DNA from: Halorarum halophilum
GTDB lineage: Archaea; Halobacteriota; Halobacteria; Halobacteriales; Haloferacaceae
Direction: 5' to 3'
NCBI RefSeq assembly: GCF_013401515.1
Contig: NZ_CP058530.1
Span: forward strand, 124,001-188,000
DNA length: 64,000 nucleotides
Made by a program: the position numbers and the translations under genes. The notes under the pieces are model-generated. The model was not told where the DNA came from and ran no database searches. It was given only the letters and a program-made list of their open reading frames with translations. Shown here piece by piece: positions 15,320 to 25,012 of the stretch. How positions within the stretch are numbered: position 1 is the first letter of the stretch; each line of letters begins with the position of its first letter.

Positions 15320-16510
15320 ATGTCGAGTCGGAGCGACGGGGAGGGTCGGCTGCCGACGGCGATCCCGTGGGAGTCGCCGACCGTCCGCGTGGCCCTCCTG
15401 AGCACGTTACTGGCCCCGCTGGGCGTACCGCTCGTCAGCCCCGCGCTGCCGACCATCAGGGACGCCCTCGCGCTCACCGACGCGCAGGCGAGCCTGCTCG
15501 TCTCGGCGTACTTCCTCACGGGCATCGTCCTCTCGCCGTTCATCGGCCTGCTCGCCGACCGGGTGGGTCGACGGCGCGTGCTCGTCCCGTCGCTGTTCGT
15601 CTTCAGCGTCGCCGGCGCGGCCATCGCGCTCCGGCCGGGCTACGCGGTCATCCTCGGGATCCGGGTCGTCCAGGGGACGGCCGCCGCCGCGCTGTTCATC
15701 ACGACCGTCACGCTCATCGCGGACACCGTCGAGGGCGTCCAGCGGAACACCGTCCTCGGGGTGAACACCGCGGTCCTGTCGGCCGGCGCGGCGATCTACC
15801 CGCTCGTCGGCGGGGCGCTCGCGACGGTGTCCTGGAACGCCCTCTTCGCCGTCTACCTCGTCGGCCTCCCGGTCGCCGTCTTCGCCCACCGGGTCCTGCC
15901 CGAACCCCCGGTCGAGCGGGAGACGCGCACCCTCGCGTACCTCCGGCGATCCGTCTCGGCGCTGTCGCTGCGTGAGGCCTCCGTCTACTACGGCGCGGCG
16001 TTCCTCGTCGAACTCCTGCTGTTCGGGGCGGTGTTGACGACGGTGCCGTTCCTCCTCGCGGGCACCTACCGGCTCTCGCCGGTGCTCATCGGCGGGGTGG
16101 TGACGCTGGCGGAGGTGGCCTCGGTCGTCACGTCCGGGCTGAACGGCCGGTTCGCCAAGCGGATCTCGAATCACGCCATCGTCGCGGCCGGGTTCGCGGC
16201 CGTCACCGTGGGCCTCCTCGGAACGTGGTGGGCGCCGACCCTGGCCGCGGTGGTCGCCGCCACGACCCTCCTCGGCGCGGGGTGGGGGACGGTGTTGCCG
16301 TCCATCGACGCCGGCGTCAGCGGCCTCGTCCCGACGCGGTTCCGCGCCGGCGCGTTCAGCATCCGGAACAGCACGACGTTCCTCGGCCGGGCGCTCGGAC
16401 CGGTGCTGTTCACCACGCTCGCCGTCGGAACCGGCTACCGCCCGCTGCTGCTCGCGGCCGCCGTCGTCTCGCTGGCGTTCGTCCTCGTCGTGCTCCTGCT
16501 GTCGCGGTGA
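15320..16510 (+). CDS. Major facilitator superfamily transporter
   Basis: A 396-residue integral membrane protein with about twelve hydrophobic segments. It has the MFS motif between helices 2 and 3 (GLLADRVGRRRVLVPS) and the helix 4/5 pattern RVVQGTAAAALF typical of drug:H+ antiporters. No signal peptide or extra domain is present. The gene is followed by an HTH/TumE-like pair separated by a repeat-bearing promoter, so co-regulation is unclear. The class is secure; substrate (multidrug or other small molecule) is not determinable. Confidence 0.9.
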   Translation: MSSRSDGEGRLPTAIPWESPTVRVALLSTLLAPLGVPLVSPALPTIRDALALTDAQASLLVSAYFLTGIVLSPFIGLLADRVGRRRVLVPSLFVFSVAGAAIALRPGYAVILGIRVVQGTAAAALFITTVTLIADTVEGVQRNTVLGVNTAVLSAGAAIYPLVGGALATVSWNALFAVYLVGLPVAVFAHRVLPEPPVERETRTLAYLRRSVSALSLREASVYYGAAFLVELLLFGAVLTTVPFLLAGTYRLSPVLIGGVVTLAEVASVVTSGLNGRFAKRISNHAIVAAGFAAVTVGLLGTWWAPTLAAVVAATTLLGAGWGTVLPSIDAGVSGLVPTRFRAGAFSIRNSTTFLGRALGPVLFTTLAVGTGYRPLLLAAAVVSLAFVLVVLLLSR

Positions 16511-16541
16511 CCGCTCGTCCGTTCGTCCGTCCGCGTTTTTC

Positions 16542-16601
16542 GATATCCTCCGTGGGAGTACGCGGGCAGATATATCTCCGCTCTGCGAAAGATATATCTC
16601 C
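16542..16601 (+). promoter_or_regulatory. Repeated GATATATCTCC boxes upstream of HTH/TumE-like pair
   Basis: GATATATCTCC occurs at 16569-16579 and again at 16591-16601, 22 bases apart, with a related GATATCCTCC at 16542-16551. The core GATATATC is palindromic. The copy at 16591 lies about 28 bases before ATG 16623, the position of an archaeal TATA box, so the repeat overlaps the promoter. This fits autoregulation by the downstream HTH protein. Confidence 0.6.
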
Positions 16602-16622
16602 CTCAGCGGTCGACGTGGACGT

Positions 16623-17183
16623 ATGACCGAGGATCGGACCGGGTCGACGCCGTCCCAGTCCCGCGCCGGCGATGCACGGAGCCAGTGGCGCGAGACGCGA
16701 ACGACGTTCCAGCGGGTGTACGACGTCGTCACCGGAACCACCGACTACGAGACCGCGAGCGGCGTCGCCGACCTGGCCGACTGTTCGACCGACGGCGCAC
16801 GGGACGCGCTCTCACAGCTCGTCGAGATGGGAATCGCCGAGAAACGCGAGGGACGGCCGGCCGAGTACCGCCGGAACGAGTCCTACTTCCGCTGGCGGCG
16901 GGTCGAGGAGCTCGCGCGGGACAACACCGCGGCGGAACTCAGGGACGAGGTCGATGCACTCCTGCAGGAGGACCGGGAGTTCCAGGAGCGGTTCGGCGTC
17001 ACCGACCCGGCAGCGGTCCCGCCGTCGTCGTTCGAGACGAGCGATCACGGCGAGATCCACGAACGGTGGGAGGCGCTCTCGCGATGGCGGAGCGTCCGCC
17101 GGGACGTCGAGGTCCTCCAGCGGGCGGCCCACCGCGCCGACGGGTACGAACACGACGACGCCAACGACGCGGCGTCGGCCTGA
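16623..17183 (+). CDS. HTH regulator, putative antitoxin (DUF7342-like)
   Basis: A 186-residue soluble protein. An N-terminal winged helix (about residues 28-85) contains ASGVADLADCSTDGARDALSQL, with a wing KREGRPAEYRR. It is followed by a helical, charged C-terminus with a coiled-coil character (ARDNTAAELRDEVDALLQ). Such HTH proteins regularly precede a small protein of the type found 20 bases downstream, which suggests a toxin-antitoxin pair with the HTH protein as antitoxin and autorepressor. Repeats overlapping its promoter support self-control. The role is inferred from context. Confidence 0.75.
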   Translation: MTEDRTGSTPSQSRAGDARSQWRETRTTFQRVYDVVTGTTDYETASGVADLADCSTDGARDALSQLVEMGIAEKREGRPAEYRRNESYFRWRRVEELARDNTAAELRDEVDALLQEDREFQERFGVTDPAAVPPSSFETSDHGEIHERWEALSRWRSVRRDVEVLQRAAHRADGYEHDDANDAASA

Positions 17184-17203
17184 GCCACGGGGTCACGGAC
17201 GCG

Positions 17204-17650
17204 ATGCCGGAGTTCCCGCACAAGGGCGACTCGCCACCGGACGGTGCCCTCGACGTCACGACCCTTCAGACCGTCGGGCAACGGGCGGCGAGTCACCCGC
17301 TCGTCGAGTCCTGGTCGTTCACCCCCTCGAACGCCTCGCCGCGAACGCTCGAGATCCACCTTGACCCGGACGCGTATCCGACCGAAACGGACGCCGTTCG
17401 CCTCGACGTTCACTGGTTCCGTTCGGGTGACTACTACGTCCACTACGTCGAGACAGCGGGGGAGGAGCGGTACCAGTGTAGATGGGACCGACACCCGAAG
17501 ACGAACGCACCGAGGGCGCACTTTCACCCGCCGCCGGACGCGGGCGACGCCGTGGACGCACGGCTCGGCACGCATCCGCTCGACGTCCTGTTTACGGTGC
17601 TCGACTGGGTGAGCGAGCGAGTGGAGTCACTCCACGCGGGCGGGGACTGA
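17204..17650 (+). CDS. TumE-like (DUF6516) putative toxin
   Basis: A 148-residue protein from ATG 17204, 20 bases after the HTH gene. The middle contains the pattern of the TumE/DUF6516 family: a beta-meander with LDVHWFRSGDYYVHYV, then YQCRWDRHP...PRAHFHPPPDA with the conserved W-D and H-x-H residues. The characterised partner arrangement is an HTH antitoxin (TumA) with TumE. The downstream stop nearly meets the convergent P-type ATPase gene. Toxin activity, probably on RNA or translation, is inferred; the match is from motif memory, not a search. Confidence 0.6.
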   Translation: MPEFPHKGDSPPDGALDVTTLQTVGQRAASHPLVESWSFTPSNASPRTLEIHLDPDAYPTETDAVRLDVHWFRSGDYYVHYVETAGEERYQCRWDRHPKTNAPRAHFHPPPDAGDAVDARLGTHPLDVLFTVLDWVSERVESLHAGGD

Positions 17651-17653
17651 CCG

Positions 17654-20251
17654 TCAGTCGGCAGACGCCGCCACGTCGTCCTCGGAGATCCCGTCCTCGG
17701 GTGAGATGCGCGCCAGCCGCATCGCGTTGGCCGTCACGCCCGTCGTCATCCCCGCGTCGCCGACGAGGACGGCCGCCCAGATGGGCACCAGCCCGAACGG
17801 CACGCCGACCGCGAGCGCGGCCTTCGCCCCGAGGCTCGTCCAGACGTTCTGCCGGATGATGCCGTTGCCCGCGTGGGCGAGGTCGTAGAGGTACGGGAGC
17901 TTCGTGAGGTCGTCAGCCATCAGGGCGATGTCGGCCGTCTCCAGCGCCGTGTCGGTGCCGGCGGCGCCCATGGCGATGCCGACCGTCGCGGTCGCCAGCG
18001 CCGGCGCGTCGTTGATGCCGTCGCCGACCATCGCCACGGTGCCGTGCTCGTCCAGCAGCGCCTCGACGGCCTCGACCTTGTCCTCCGGGAGCAGTTCGGC
18101 GCGGTACTCGTCGACGCCGACCTCCTCGGCGATGGCCCGCGCGGTCCGGTCGTTGTCGCCGGTGAGCATCGCGGTGGCGACGCCGGCCTCGCGGAGGCGC
18201 TCGACCGTCCGCTTCGCCTCCGGGCGGACCTCGTCCGCGACGGCGATGACGCCCTCGAGTTCGTCCTCGGTCCCGACGAGCACGACCGTCTTCCCCTCCG
18301 ACTGCAGCGCGGGGACGGTGTCCTCCAGCAGGTCGAGGCAGTTGTGTCGCTCGCAGAGCTGTCGGGTGGTACGGGTGACGACGCCGCCGTCGGTCGCGGC
18401 GTGGACGTGCGAGAGGTCGAAGCCGAGCTCCTCGAACAACCCCGGCTTGCCGGCGTAGTGCTGGCGGCCGCCGAGTTCGGCGGCGACGCCCTTGCCGGTG
18501 ATGCTCTCGAACGCGGTGACCTCGCGGTCGGCGGCAGAGCCGTTCGATCCGGCCGAGGCGCCCCCGTTACCCTCCGCGTGCGCGACGATGGCGTCGCCGA
18601 TGGGGTGCTCGGAGCGCAGTTCGAGGCCGCGGGCGCACTCCAGCACGTCCGCCTCCGAGCGGTCGCCCAGCGGCACGACGTCGGTGACGGCGAGTTCGCC
18701 CCGCGTCAGCGTGCCAGTCTTGTCGAACGCCACCGCGTCGACGTCGCCCATCGCCTCCAGGTGGTCGCCGCCCTTCACGAGCACGCCGTTGCGCGCCGCG
18801 CTCGTCAGCCCCGAGACGACCGTGACCGGCGTCGAGATGACGAACGCGCACGGGCACGCGAGGACGATCAGCGTCAGCCCGTACACGACGTACGTCCCCC
18901 ACGGCGCGCCGAACGCGAGCGGCGGGACGACCGCGAGCAGGGCGGCCGCCGTCACGACGATCGGGGTGTAGTAGCCCGCGAAACGCTCGACGAACTGCTC
19001 GCGCTCGGTCCGGTTCGCCTGCGCGTCCTCGACGAGTTCGACCACGCGCGCGAGGGTGTCCTCGCCCACGGCCGAGGTGACCTCGATCTCCAGGTAGCCC
19101 TCCTCGGCCACCGTGCCGGCGAACACCTCGTCGCCGGCGGTCTTGTCGACCGGGACGCTCTCGCCGGTCACGGGCGCCTGGTTCACGGCGCTGCCGCCGT
19201 CGCGGACGACTCCGTCGCGGGGGATCTTCTCGCCCGGCCGCACGACGACCGTCTCGCCCACGTCCACGTCCTCCGCCGGGACGGTCACCTCGGCGCCGTC
19301 GCGGACGACCGTCGCCTCGTCGGGCGAGAGGTCCATCAGCTCCCGGAGCGAGGTGCGCGCGCGGTCCATCGCGTACTCCTCGAGCAGCTCGGCGACGCCG
19401 AACAGCGTCGCCAGCATCGCGGCCTCGAAGTAGAACGGCTCCGCGAAGACGACGCTGACGATCACCGCGCCGGCGATGGCGATGCTCATCAGCAGGTCCA
19501 TGTCGAGGCTGCGGTTGCGGAGCGAGTAGTAGCCGTTCCGGAACACCGCGGCGCCGGCGAGCGCCACGGCCGCGAGGTAGAACAGCGCCCCCACCGACAC
19601 GGACGTCCCGCCGATCCCGATCGTCGGCCCGGTCGCCTCCGTGATCGGGTTCGCCAGCAGGAAGCCGACGGCCGTCAGCCCGGCCGCGAGCCACGTCACC
19701 ACCGCGCGCCTGCTCCGCCAGACGCTCTCGCGGTCGGCGTCGGCGCTCGTCCCGCCCTCGGTCGACGAGTCGACCACCTCGTAGCCGGCCGCCTCGACGG
19801 CGGCGACGAGCGCGTCGAGGTCAGTTCGGTCCGGGTCGAACCGCACCACCGCGGTCCCGGTCGTCGGGAGCGTGTCGTACTCCTCGACCCCGTCGACGCC
19901 GTCGAGCGCGTTCCCCACCTTCCCGGCGCAGGATGCGCAGTCCATCGACGGGACCGAGAGCCGGACGGTCCCGTCCCCGTCGGCTCTGTCGGCGGCGACC
20001 TCGTAGCCGGCCGCCTCGACGCGCTCGACCACGGCGTCGGCGTCGGTTCGGTCTCCGTCGTAGGTGACCCGCAGCCGACCGGTCGTCGGCCGGGCGTCGA
20101 TCTCGGCGACGCCGTCCAGCCGGGAGACGCTGGACTCCACCTTCCCGGCGCAGGCGGCGCAGTCCATCCCCGGCACGGAGAGGTCGACCTCGCCGATGGC
20201 GTCGCTCCCCACATCCTGCCGGTCCGTCGGTCGATCCCGCTGATCGGTCAT
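17654..20251 (-). CDS. Heavy-metal P1B-type ATPase, Zn/Cd type
   Basis: An 865-residue metal-exporting ATPase. Two N-terminal HMA domains each carry CxxC (Cys31/34 in GMDCAACAGK; Cys105/108 in SMDCASCAGK). The membrane CPC motif is ACPCAFVIST, the phosphorylation site DKTGTLT, the nucleotide-binding SEHPIGDAI, and the hinge GDGINDAPAL. The last helices show the P1B-2 signature: QN...GAKAAL...W.AVLVGDAG (N, K and D-x-G), which points to Zn, Cd or Pb rather than copper. The CPCAFVIST form also resembles ZntA. It probably pumps metal out of the cell. The gene is convergent with the TumE-like gene. Confidence 0.9.
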   Translation of the reverse strand: MTDQRDRPTDRQDVGSDAIGEVDLSVPGMDCAACAGKVESSVSRLDGVAEIDARPTTGRLRVTYDGDRTDADAVVERVEAAGYEVAADRADGDGTVRLSVPSMDCASCAGKVGNALDGVDGVEEYDTLPTTGTAVVRFDPDRTDLDALVAAVEAAGYEVVDSSTEGGTSADADRESVWRSRRAVVTWLAAGLTAVGFLLANPITEATGPTIGIGGTSVSVGALFYLAAVALAGAAVFRNGYYSLRNRSLDMDLLMSIAIAGAVIVSVVFAEPFYFEAAMLATLFGVAELLEEYAMDRARTSLRELMDLSPDEATVVRDGAEVTVPAEDVDVGETVVVRPGEKIPRDGVVRDGGSAVNQAPVTGESVPVDKTAGDEVFAGTVAEEGYLEIEVTSAVGEDTLARVVELVEDAQANRTEREQFVERFAGYYTPIVVTAAALLAVVPPLAFGAPWGTYVVYGLTLIVLACPCAFVISTPVTVVSGLTSAARNGVLVKGGDHLEAMGDVDAVAFDKTGTLTRGELAVTDVVPLGDRSEADVLECARGLELRSEHPIGDAIVAHAEGNGGASAGSNGSAADREVTAFESITGKGVAAELGGRQHYAGKPGLFEELGFDLSHVHAATDGGVVTRTTRQLCERHNCLDLLEDTVPALQSEGKTVVLVGTEDELEGVIAVADEVRPEAKRTVERLREAGVATAMLTGDNDRTARAIAEEVGVDEYRAELLPEDKVEAVEALLDEHGTVAMVGDGINDAPALATATVGIAMGAAGTDTALETADIALMADDLTKLPYLYDLAHAGNGIIRQNVWTSLGAKAALAVGVPFGLVPIWAAVLVGDAGMTTGVTANAMRLARISPEDGISEDDVAASAD

Positions 20252-20479
20252 TGTCGGAACTCAGCGCCGGGTTCCTATTAACTTGGCTGCTATCGGTCGG
20301 CGTCTAAGCGGGAATCTTTACTAAAAATAGCTGTCTGAGTTAATAACCCGGGCGACAATCGCAGCGCAGCGTGATAGGACTTCGACGGGTGACTGAGCAT
20401 CGACGCGTGAGGGGATATCGACGGGAAATGGGGGGATCGACGGGAGATCGCGGGCCGGTGCGTGGTATCGGCGACGGCG
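20252..20479. other. Intergenic region with short degenerate ATCGACGGG repeats
   Basis: A 228-base gap between two minus-strand genes. AT-rich sequence near 20300-20345 is probably the ATPase promoter. Between about 20371 and 20450 the motif TCGACGSG recurs (GACTTCGACGGG, ATCGACGCG, ATCGACGGG twice), a short degenerate repeat of unknown meaning. No gene is seen. Confidence 0.35.
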
Positions 20480-21475
20480 TCACCGTAGGCGTTTGTACAG
20501 CCTCGCGGCCGCCTTCATCTCCCAGCTCCCCCGGTTCAGCGCCTGGTACGTGCGGAGGTCGGGGGCAAACTTCGCCTTGTACGTGCAGAGGTCCGGGTTG
20601 TTCGCGCCGAGGAGGTCGTACGACTCGCAGCCGCGCGCCTTCGCCGCCCGGAAGGCGTGCCAGTACATGAGATCGTACACCGGGACCGAGCGGGAGACGT
20701 CCCCGGCGGACTGCCACCCGTAGACGGTGCCGTCGTGCTCGAGGGACACCTCCCCGCCGCAGAACTCGCCGTGCTCGCGACACACGTGGGCGTGCAGCAT
20801 CCCGTCCGGGAGTTCGCGGGCGACGTCGGCGACGAACGACGGCGTCACGTTGTAGTCGGCGCCCTTCTCCGCGTGGCGGGCCGCCGCCGCCTCGACGATC
20901 CGCTCGATCCCGTCGGTCCCCGCCTCGGCGATCTCGAAGCCGTCCGCCTCCCGCCGGACCGCCCTGCGGAGGTCCTTGCTGAACGCCGTGAGCAGGTCCT
21001 CCTCGTCCCGGGTCAGGTCGAGCACGTACGTGTAGCGGGGGGTAGCGTCGTAGCCGGCCCAGAGGAACGGCCGTTCGTCGTCGTAGGCCGGACTCGTCCG
21101 GACGTTCACGTACCGCGGGTCGAACTCCCGGTCGACCCTGTCGAGGACCGCCTCGACGAACCGCCGGTTCCGGCGGTCGCGCTTGCGCCGCTTGAGCCCC
21201 CCGGGGTTCAGCGGGGCCGGCCCGAGGTAGTGGACCTTGAGGTCCGGCGGCGGGGAGAACGCCGCCGTGAACGGGCCCTTCCGCATCTCGAACACCGGGA
21301 AGAGGCCGATCGGTTCCGCCCCCCTGTACCCGACGAAGGGGTGGAGCGTCGCGCCCGCGTGGTCGGCACAGACCTCGAGGAACTCGAACCGGTGGAACGG
21401 GGACGCCCCCGGGCTCCGCGCGAGGAGGTCGTTCCAGGCGTCGCCGTCGGAGACCTCCTCGACCGTGACGCTCAC
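20480..21475 (-). CDS. FemAB/GNAT-fold acyltransferase-like protein
   Basis: About 331 residues from GTG 21475; an ATG at 21535 would add 20 residues. The protein has the double-GNAT layout of FemAB-like 'peptidoglycan biosynthesis/ lipid II' transferases: an N-terminal SPFHRFEFLEVCADH segment, a middle SKDLRRAVRREADGF, and a C-terminal half with AFRAAKARGCESYDLLGA and the final YKAKFAP. In archaea such proteins are not linked to murein and often lie in surface polysaccharide or lipid modification loci. Here it is isolated, downstream of the cobalamin region and divergent from cobT. Substrate is unknown. Confidence 0.75.
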   Translation of the reverse strand: MSVTVEEVSDGDAWNDLLARSPGASPFHRFEFLEVCADHAGATLHPFVGYRGAEPIGLFPVFEMRKGPFTAAFSPPPDLKVHYLGPAPLNPGGLKRRKRDRRNRRFVEAVLDRVDREFDPRYVNVRTSPAYDDERPFLWAGYDATPRYTYVLDLTRDEEDLLTAFSKDLRRAVRREADGFEIAEAGTDGIERIVEAAAARHAEKGADYNVTPSFVADVARELPDGMLHAHVCREHGEFCGGEVSLEHDGTVYGWQSAGDVSRSVPVYDLMYWHAFRAAKARGCESYDLLGANNPDLCTYKAKFAPDLRTYQALNRGSWEMKAAARLYKRLR

Positions 21476-21581
21476 CGATCGAACACCCCTGATTCGGCGC
21501 CGTCGGACGACGCTCGATCCAGCCACCCCCTGCATCGAATCCGGACAGACTGGCCCGAGGCGACCGGCCGGGGAGAATACC

Positions 21582-21597
21582 ATTGGTTGATACCAAT
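21582..21597. promoter_or_regulatory. Inverted repeat ATTGGT-TGAT-ACCAAT
   Basis: A perfect six-base inverted repeat with a four-base centre between the divergent FemAB-like gene and cobT. The surroundings are AT-richer than the coding DNA. It could be an operator for either gene. No cobalamin riboswitch-like structure was recognised in this gap. Function is inferred only from position and symmetry. Confidence 0.35.
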
Positions 21598-21758
21598 CAC
21601 GGCTAATCCGACGGCCGGATACGGACTTCGTTATGGACACGTTACCGTCAATTCAAGACGTTTAATTACCAGATGGTGTACGAGGGAGGGCTGTCGGAGG
21701 ACAACTCGGGTTGTAGTAGGACCAGTTAACTCATGGTCCGGGGTCGCCATCGCCCCAC

Positions 21759-22853
21759 ATGAACGGAGCCGGCGGAACGACGTTCGCGCTCGCCGCAGGG
21801 ACGACGCACACGGCGGCCATCCCCGGTATCAGCGCCGCCGGCGCGGACGCCGCCCTGCGCGTCCACACGCCGAGCGCCGACGCGGAACTGTTCGCGCTCG
21901 GGCGGTCGGTCGAGGCCCCGGTCGTGCCGGTCAGCCCGACCGGCTGTCCCACGCCCGCCGTCGTCACCCGTGCGGCACTCGAGGCGCTCGACGTCGACAA
22001 CTCCGCCGACCCCGTCTCGACGCTCGTGCTCGACTGCGGGCTGGCTCGACCGACCGGTACGCCGACCGTCGACCTGGGCGCCGCACCGGGCGCCGACGTC
22101 CGCGAGCGAGTCGCCGTCCCCGGCGCCGAAGCGGTGTTCGAGGCCGCCCGCGACCGCGGCCGAGACCTGGAGTGCGAGCGCCTCGTCGTCGGCGAGACGG
22201 TCCCCGGCGGCACGACGACGGCGATGGCCACGCTGGCCGCGCTCGGCGAGCGCCGGGCCGTCTCCTCGTCGCTCCCCGAGAACCCCCTCGACCGCAAGCG
22301 CGAGGTGGTCGAGGCCGCGCTCGCAGCGAGCGACCTCGCACCCGGCGACTGCGCGGGCGACCCGCTCCGGGCGGTCGAACTGGTCGGCGACCCGACGCTG
22401 GCCGGCGTCGCGGGGCTCGCGACCGGCGCGCTCGACGCCGGCGTCGACGTGACCCTCGCCGGCGGGACCCAGCTCGCGACTGCCGGCCTGCTCTGCCGAC
22501 ACGCCGGCGTCGACGATCCAGTGACCCTCGCGACGACGTCGTTCGTCGCGGCCGACGACTCGGCGGACGTGGCCGGCCTCGCGGCCGACGCCGACCTCGA
22601 CCTCGTCGTCACCGACCCCGGGTTCACCGACGACCATCCCGCGATGGCGGCCTACCGCCGGGGCGAGGCGAAGGAGGGCGTCGGCATGGGCGGCGCGCTC
22701 GCGCTGGCGGCGGAGGCGGACGCGCTGTCTGCCGTCCGCGACCGGCTGGTGGTGGTGTACGACCGGGTCGCCGACGACGCCAGCGGCACCGACGACGCCG
22801 ACGACACCGGCGACGCGGGGGCCGAGGAGTGCGCGGAGGCGGAGACGCCGTGA
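21759..22853 (+). CDS. cobT: Archaeal CobT: nicotinate-nucleotide phosphoribosyltransferase, cobalamin nucleotide loop
   Basis: A 364-residue protein from ATG 21759 resembling the archaeal CobT family, which activates the lower-ligand base as a riboside phosphate during cobalamin assembly. Visible features are the N-terminal [15 protein letters not shown], the Gly-rich [18 protein letters not shown] (residues 149-166), [13 protein letters not shown] and the end [16 protein letters not shown]. The acidic tail after about residue 335 is low-complexity. Its stop overlaps the start of cbiA by four bases, so the two are translationally coupled and belong to one late-cobalamin operon. Confidence 0.85.
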   Translation: MNGAGGTTFALAAGTTHTAAIPGISAAGADAALRVHTPSADAELFALGRSVEAPVVPVSPTGCPTPAVVTRAALEALDVDNSADPVSTLVLDCGLARPTGTPTVDLGAAPGADVRERVAVPGAEAVFEAARDRGRDLECERLVVGETVPGGTTTAMATLAALGERRAVSSSLPENPLDRKREVVEAALAASDLAPGDCAGDPLRAVELVGDPTLAGVAGLATGALDAGVDVTLAGGTQLATAGLLCRHAGVDDPVTLATTSFVAADDSADVAGLAADADLDLVVTDPGFTDDHPAMAAYRRGEAKEGVGMGGALALAAEADALSAVRDRLVVVYDRVADDASGTDDADDTGDAGAEECAEAETP

Positions 22854-24202
22854 GGGGGGTCGTGGTCGCCGGCACCAGTTCCGGCGTCGGCAAGACGGTC
22901 GCCACCCTGGCGGTCTGCCACGCGCTCGCCGCGGCGGGGCACACGGTCCAGCCGGCGAAGGCGGGGCCGGACTTCATCGACCCGAGCCACCACGAGGCCG
23001 TGGCGGGCGTCCCGTCGCGGACGCTCGACTGCTGGCTCCAGGGCGAGGACGGCCTCCGGCGGAACTACTGGCGGGGGACGGGCGGCACCGACGGGCACAG
23101 CCCGTCTTCTCGGGGGACGAGGTCCCCCGCTATCTGCGTCGTCGAGGGCGTGATGGGACTGTACGACGGCGACGGCTCCAGCACCGCGATGGTCGCCGAG
23201 GCGCTCGACCTCCCGGTCGTCCTCGTCGTCGACGCGAGCGCCGGGCTGGAGAGCGTCGCCGCGACGGCGCTCGGGTTCCGCGAGTACGCCGAACGTGCCG
23301 GACGCGACGTCGACGTCACGGGCGTGCTCCTCCAGCGCTGTCACGGCGGGCGACACGAGCGCGGCATCCGCGAGGCGCTCCCGGACGATATGTCCTACGT
23401 CGGTCGTATCCCGCCGAACGACGACCTCGCCGTACCGGATCGCCACCTCGGACTCCACATGGGCTCGGAGGCGCCGATCCCGGACGACGCGCTCGACGCC
23501 GCCGCCGAGCACGTGGAGACGGATCGACTGCTCGAATTGGCGCGGGAGCCGCCGCGTCCCGACCCCGTCGAGGAATCCCCGGCTGCCGACGATGTGGACG
23601 CCACCGTCGCCGTCGCCAGCGACGCGGCGTTCGCGTTCCGCTACCCCGCGACGATCGAACGGCTCCGCGAGCGCGCGACCGTCCGGACGTTCTCGCCCGT
23701 CGCGGACGACCCGCTCCCCGACTGTGACGCCGTCTACCTCCCCGGCGGCTACCCCGAACTCCACGCCGACGCCCTGGAGGCGAGCGACGCGCTGGCGACG
23801 CTGGCCGACCGGGCCGCCGATGGCCTGCCGGTTCTGGGCGAGTGCAGCGGGCTGATGGCGCTCGCGGAGTCGCTCACGACCGTCGACGGCGACACCCGGC
23901 GGATGGCCAGCGTCCTGCCGGGCGACGTGCGGATGCACGAGCGGTACCAGGCGCTCGATCACGTCGAACTGGAAGCGCGCGATGGAACCCTCACGGCGCC
24001 GGCCGGCGGACGGCTCCGCGGCCACGAGTTCCATTACTCGAGCGTCGACGTGCCGGGGGACGCTCGGTTCGCGTTCGACGTGCGTCGCGGCGACGGCATC
24101 GACGGCGAGCACGACGGGCTGACCGAGCACCGGGCGCTCGGGACGTACTGCCACGTCCACCCCGAGAGCGGGGCGTTCGACGCGCTGCTCGACTCCCTCT
24201 AG
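22850..24202 (+). CDS. cbiA: Cobyrinate a,c-diamide synthase (CbiA)
   Basis: A 450-residue glutamine-dependent ligase starting at GTG 22850. The N-terminal P-loop GTSSGVGKT and [12 protein letters not shown] form the ATP/substrate-binding half; [11 protein letters not shown] is the conserved second motif. The C-terminal class-I glutamine amidotransferase domain has the nucleophile in [10 protein letters not shown] and the late His in the GHEFHYS region. It amidates the a and c side chains of cobyrinate in the cytoplasm. A low-complexity stretch around residues 80-93 ([14 protein letters not shown]) is an insertion. Overlapping cobT supports co-translation. Confidence 0.93.
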   Translation: MRGVVVAGTSSGVGKTVATLAVCHALAAAGHTVQPAKAGPDFIDPSHHEAVAGVPSRTLDCWLQGEDGLRRNYWRGTGGTDGHSPSSRGTRSPAICVVEGVMGLYDGDGSSTAMVAEALDLPVVLVVDASAGLESVAATALGFREYAERAGRDVDVTGVLLQRCHGGRHERGIREALPDDMSYVGRIPPNDDLAVPDRHLGLHMGSEAPIPDDALDAAAEHVETDRLLELAREPPRPDPVEESPAADDVDATVAVASDAAFAFRYPATIERLRERATVRTFSPVADDPLPDCDAVYLPGGYPELHADALEASDALATLADRAADGLPVLGECSGLMALAESLTTVDGDTRRMASVLPGDVRMHERYQALDHVELEARDGTLTAPAGGRLRGHEFHYSSVDVPGDARFAFDVRRGDGIDGEHDGLTEHRALGTYCHVHPESGAFDALLDSL

Positions 24203-24285
24203 GTCGTCGCGGCCGACGCGTCCACCGATTCGACGGCCACCACCCCGACCGGCGGAAACTAAACCCTGGCTGTACAGGTCCAAGT

Positions 24286-25008
24286 ATGAGCGAACAAGAC
24301 GATTCGGACGGGCAACCCGGCGACGACGAACGCTCGCGCGACGACCGATTAGCGAACACGCCGGGGAAGGGCGTCACCCCGGAGGCGTCGGCCATCGAAC
24401 CCGCCGCCCCCGAGGAGTTCGGGCTGGTACAGGCCTGGTGGGGCGACGGCAAGGGGAAGACGACCGCGGCGCTCGGCCTGGGGATGCGCGCAGCCGGTCA
24501 CGGCTACCGCGTCCACCTGCTTCAGTTCATGAAGGGCGGAACCGCGAGCGTCGAGGCCGTCCGCGGCGAGTACAACGCCATCGCCGCGCTCCCGGGGTTC
24601 AGCTACGAGACGACCGGGAACTTCGGCTGGCACGGCTTCCTCGACGGGACCGACGACGGCGAGCACGCCGCCCGCGCCGAGGCCGCCCTCGCGCGCACGA
24701 GTGAACTAGTAGAGGCCGCGGGGGAGGCCGACCTCGACGCGCCGCTCCCCCTCGACGGCGACCCCGAGGACGGCGTCCACCTGCTCCTGCTCGACGAGGC
24801 GCTGTACGCCGCCAACCGGGGACTGATCGACTCTGAGGAACTCGTCGCGCTCGTCGAGGGGAAGCCCGAGGGGCTCGAACTCGTCCTCACCGGCGGACAC
24901 GAGTCGCCCGACTACCTGCTCGACGCGGCGGACCTCGTCACGAACGTCCGCAAGGTGAAACACCCGTTCGACGAGGGCCAGCGGGCGCGGAAGGGCACCG
25001 AGTACTGA
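24286..25008 (+). CDS. cobA: Cob(I)alamin adenosyltransferase (CobA/BtuR/CobO type)
   Basis: A 240-residue protein from ATG 24286. The P-loop is [14 protein letters not shown] (about residues 53-66), which binds ATP in the unusual reversed mode of this family. [24 protein letters not shown] and [14 protein letters not shown] are the conserved corrinoid and ATP contacts. It transfers the adenosyl group to cob(I)alamin. An acidic 45-residue N-terminal extension is probably disordered. Eighty-three bases separate it from cbiA and only four from cbiP downstream. Confidence 0.93.
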   Translation: MSEQDDSDGQPGDDERSRDDRLANTPGKGVTPEASAIEPAAPEEFGLVQAWWGDGKGKTTAALGLGMRAAGHGYRVHLLQFMKGGTASVEAVRGEYNAIAALPGFSYETTGNFGWHGFLDGTDDGEHAARAEAALARTSELVEAAGEADLDAPLPLDGDPEDGVHLLLLDEALYAANRGLIDSEELVALVEGKPEGLELVLTGGHESPDYLLDAADLVTNVRKVKHPFDEGQRARKGTEY

Positions 25009-25012
25009 GCGG

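Noticed and set aside
17654-20251. Copper (CopA-type) specificity for the P-type ATPase
   Set aside because: The C-terminal N, K and D-x-G residues and CPC followed by AFVIST fit the Zn/Cd class better than the copper class.
17873-20281. Plus-strand 802-residue open frame opposite the P-type ATPase
   Set aside because: Composition is typical of an antisense shadow and all ATPase motifs are on the minus strand.
20657-22849. Long plus-strand open frame running into cbiA
   Set aside because: Only the part from GTG 22850 has family motifs; the upstream part is the shadow of the acyltransferase and cobT genes.
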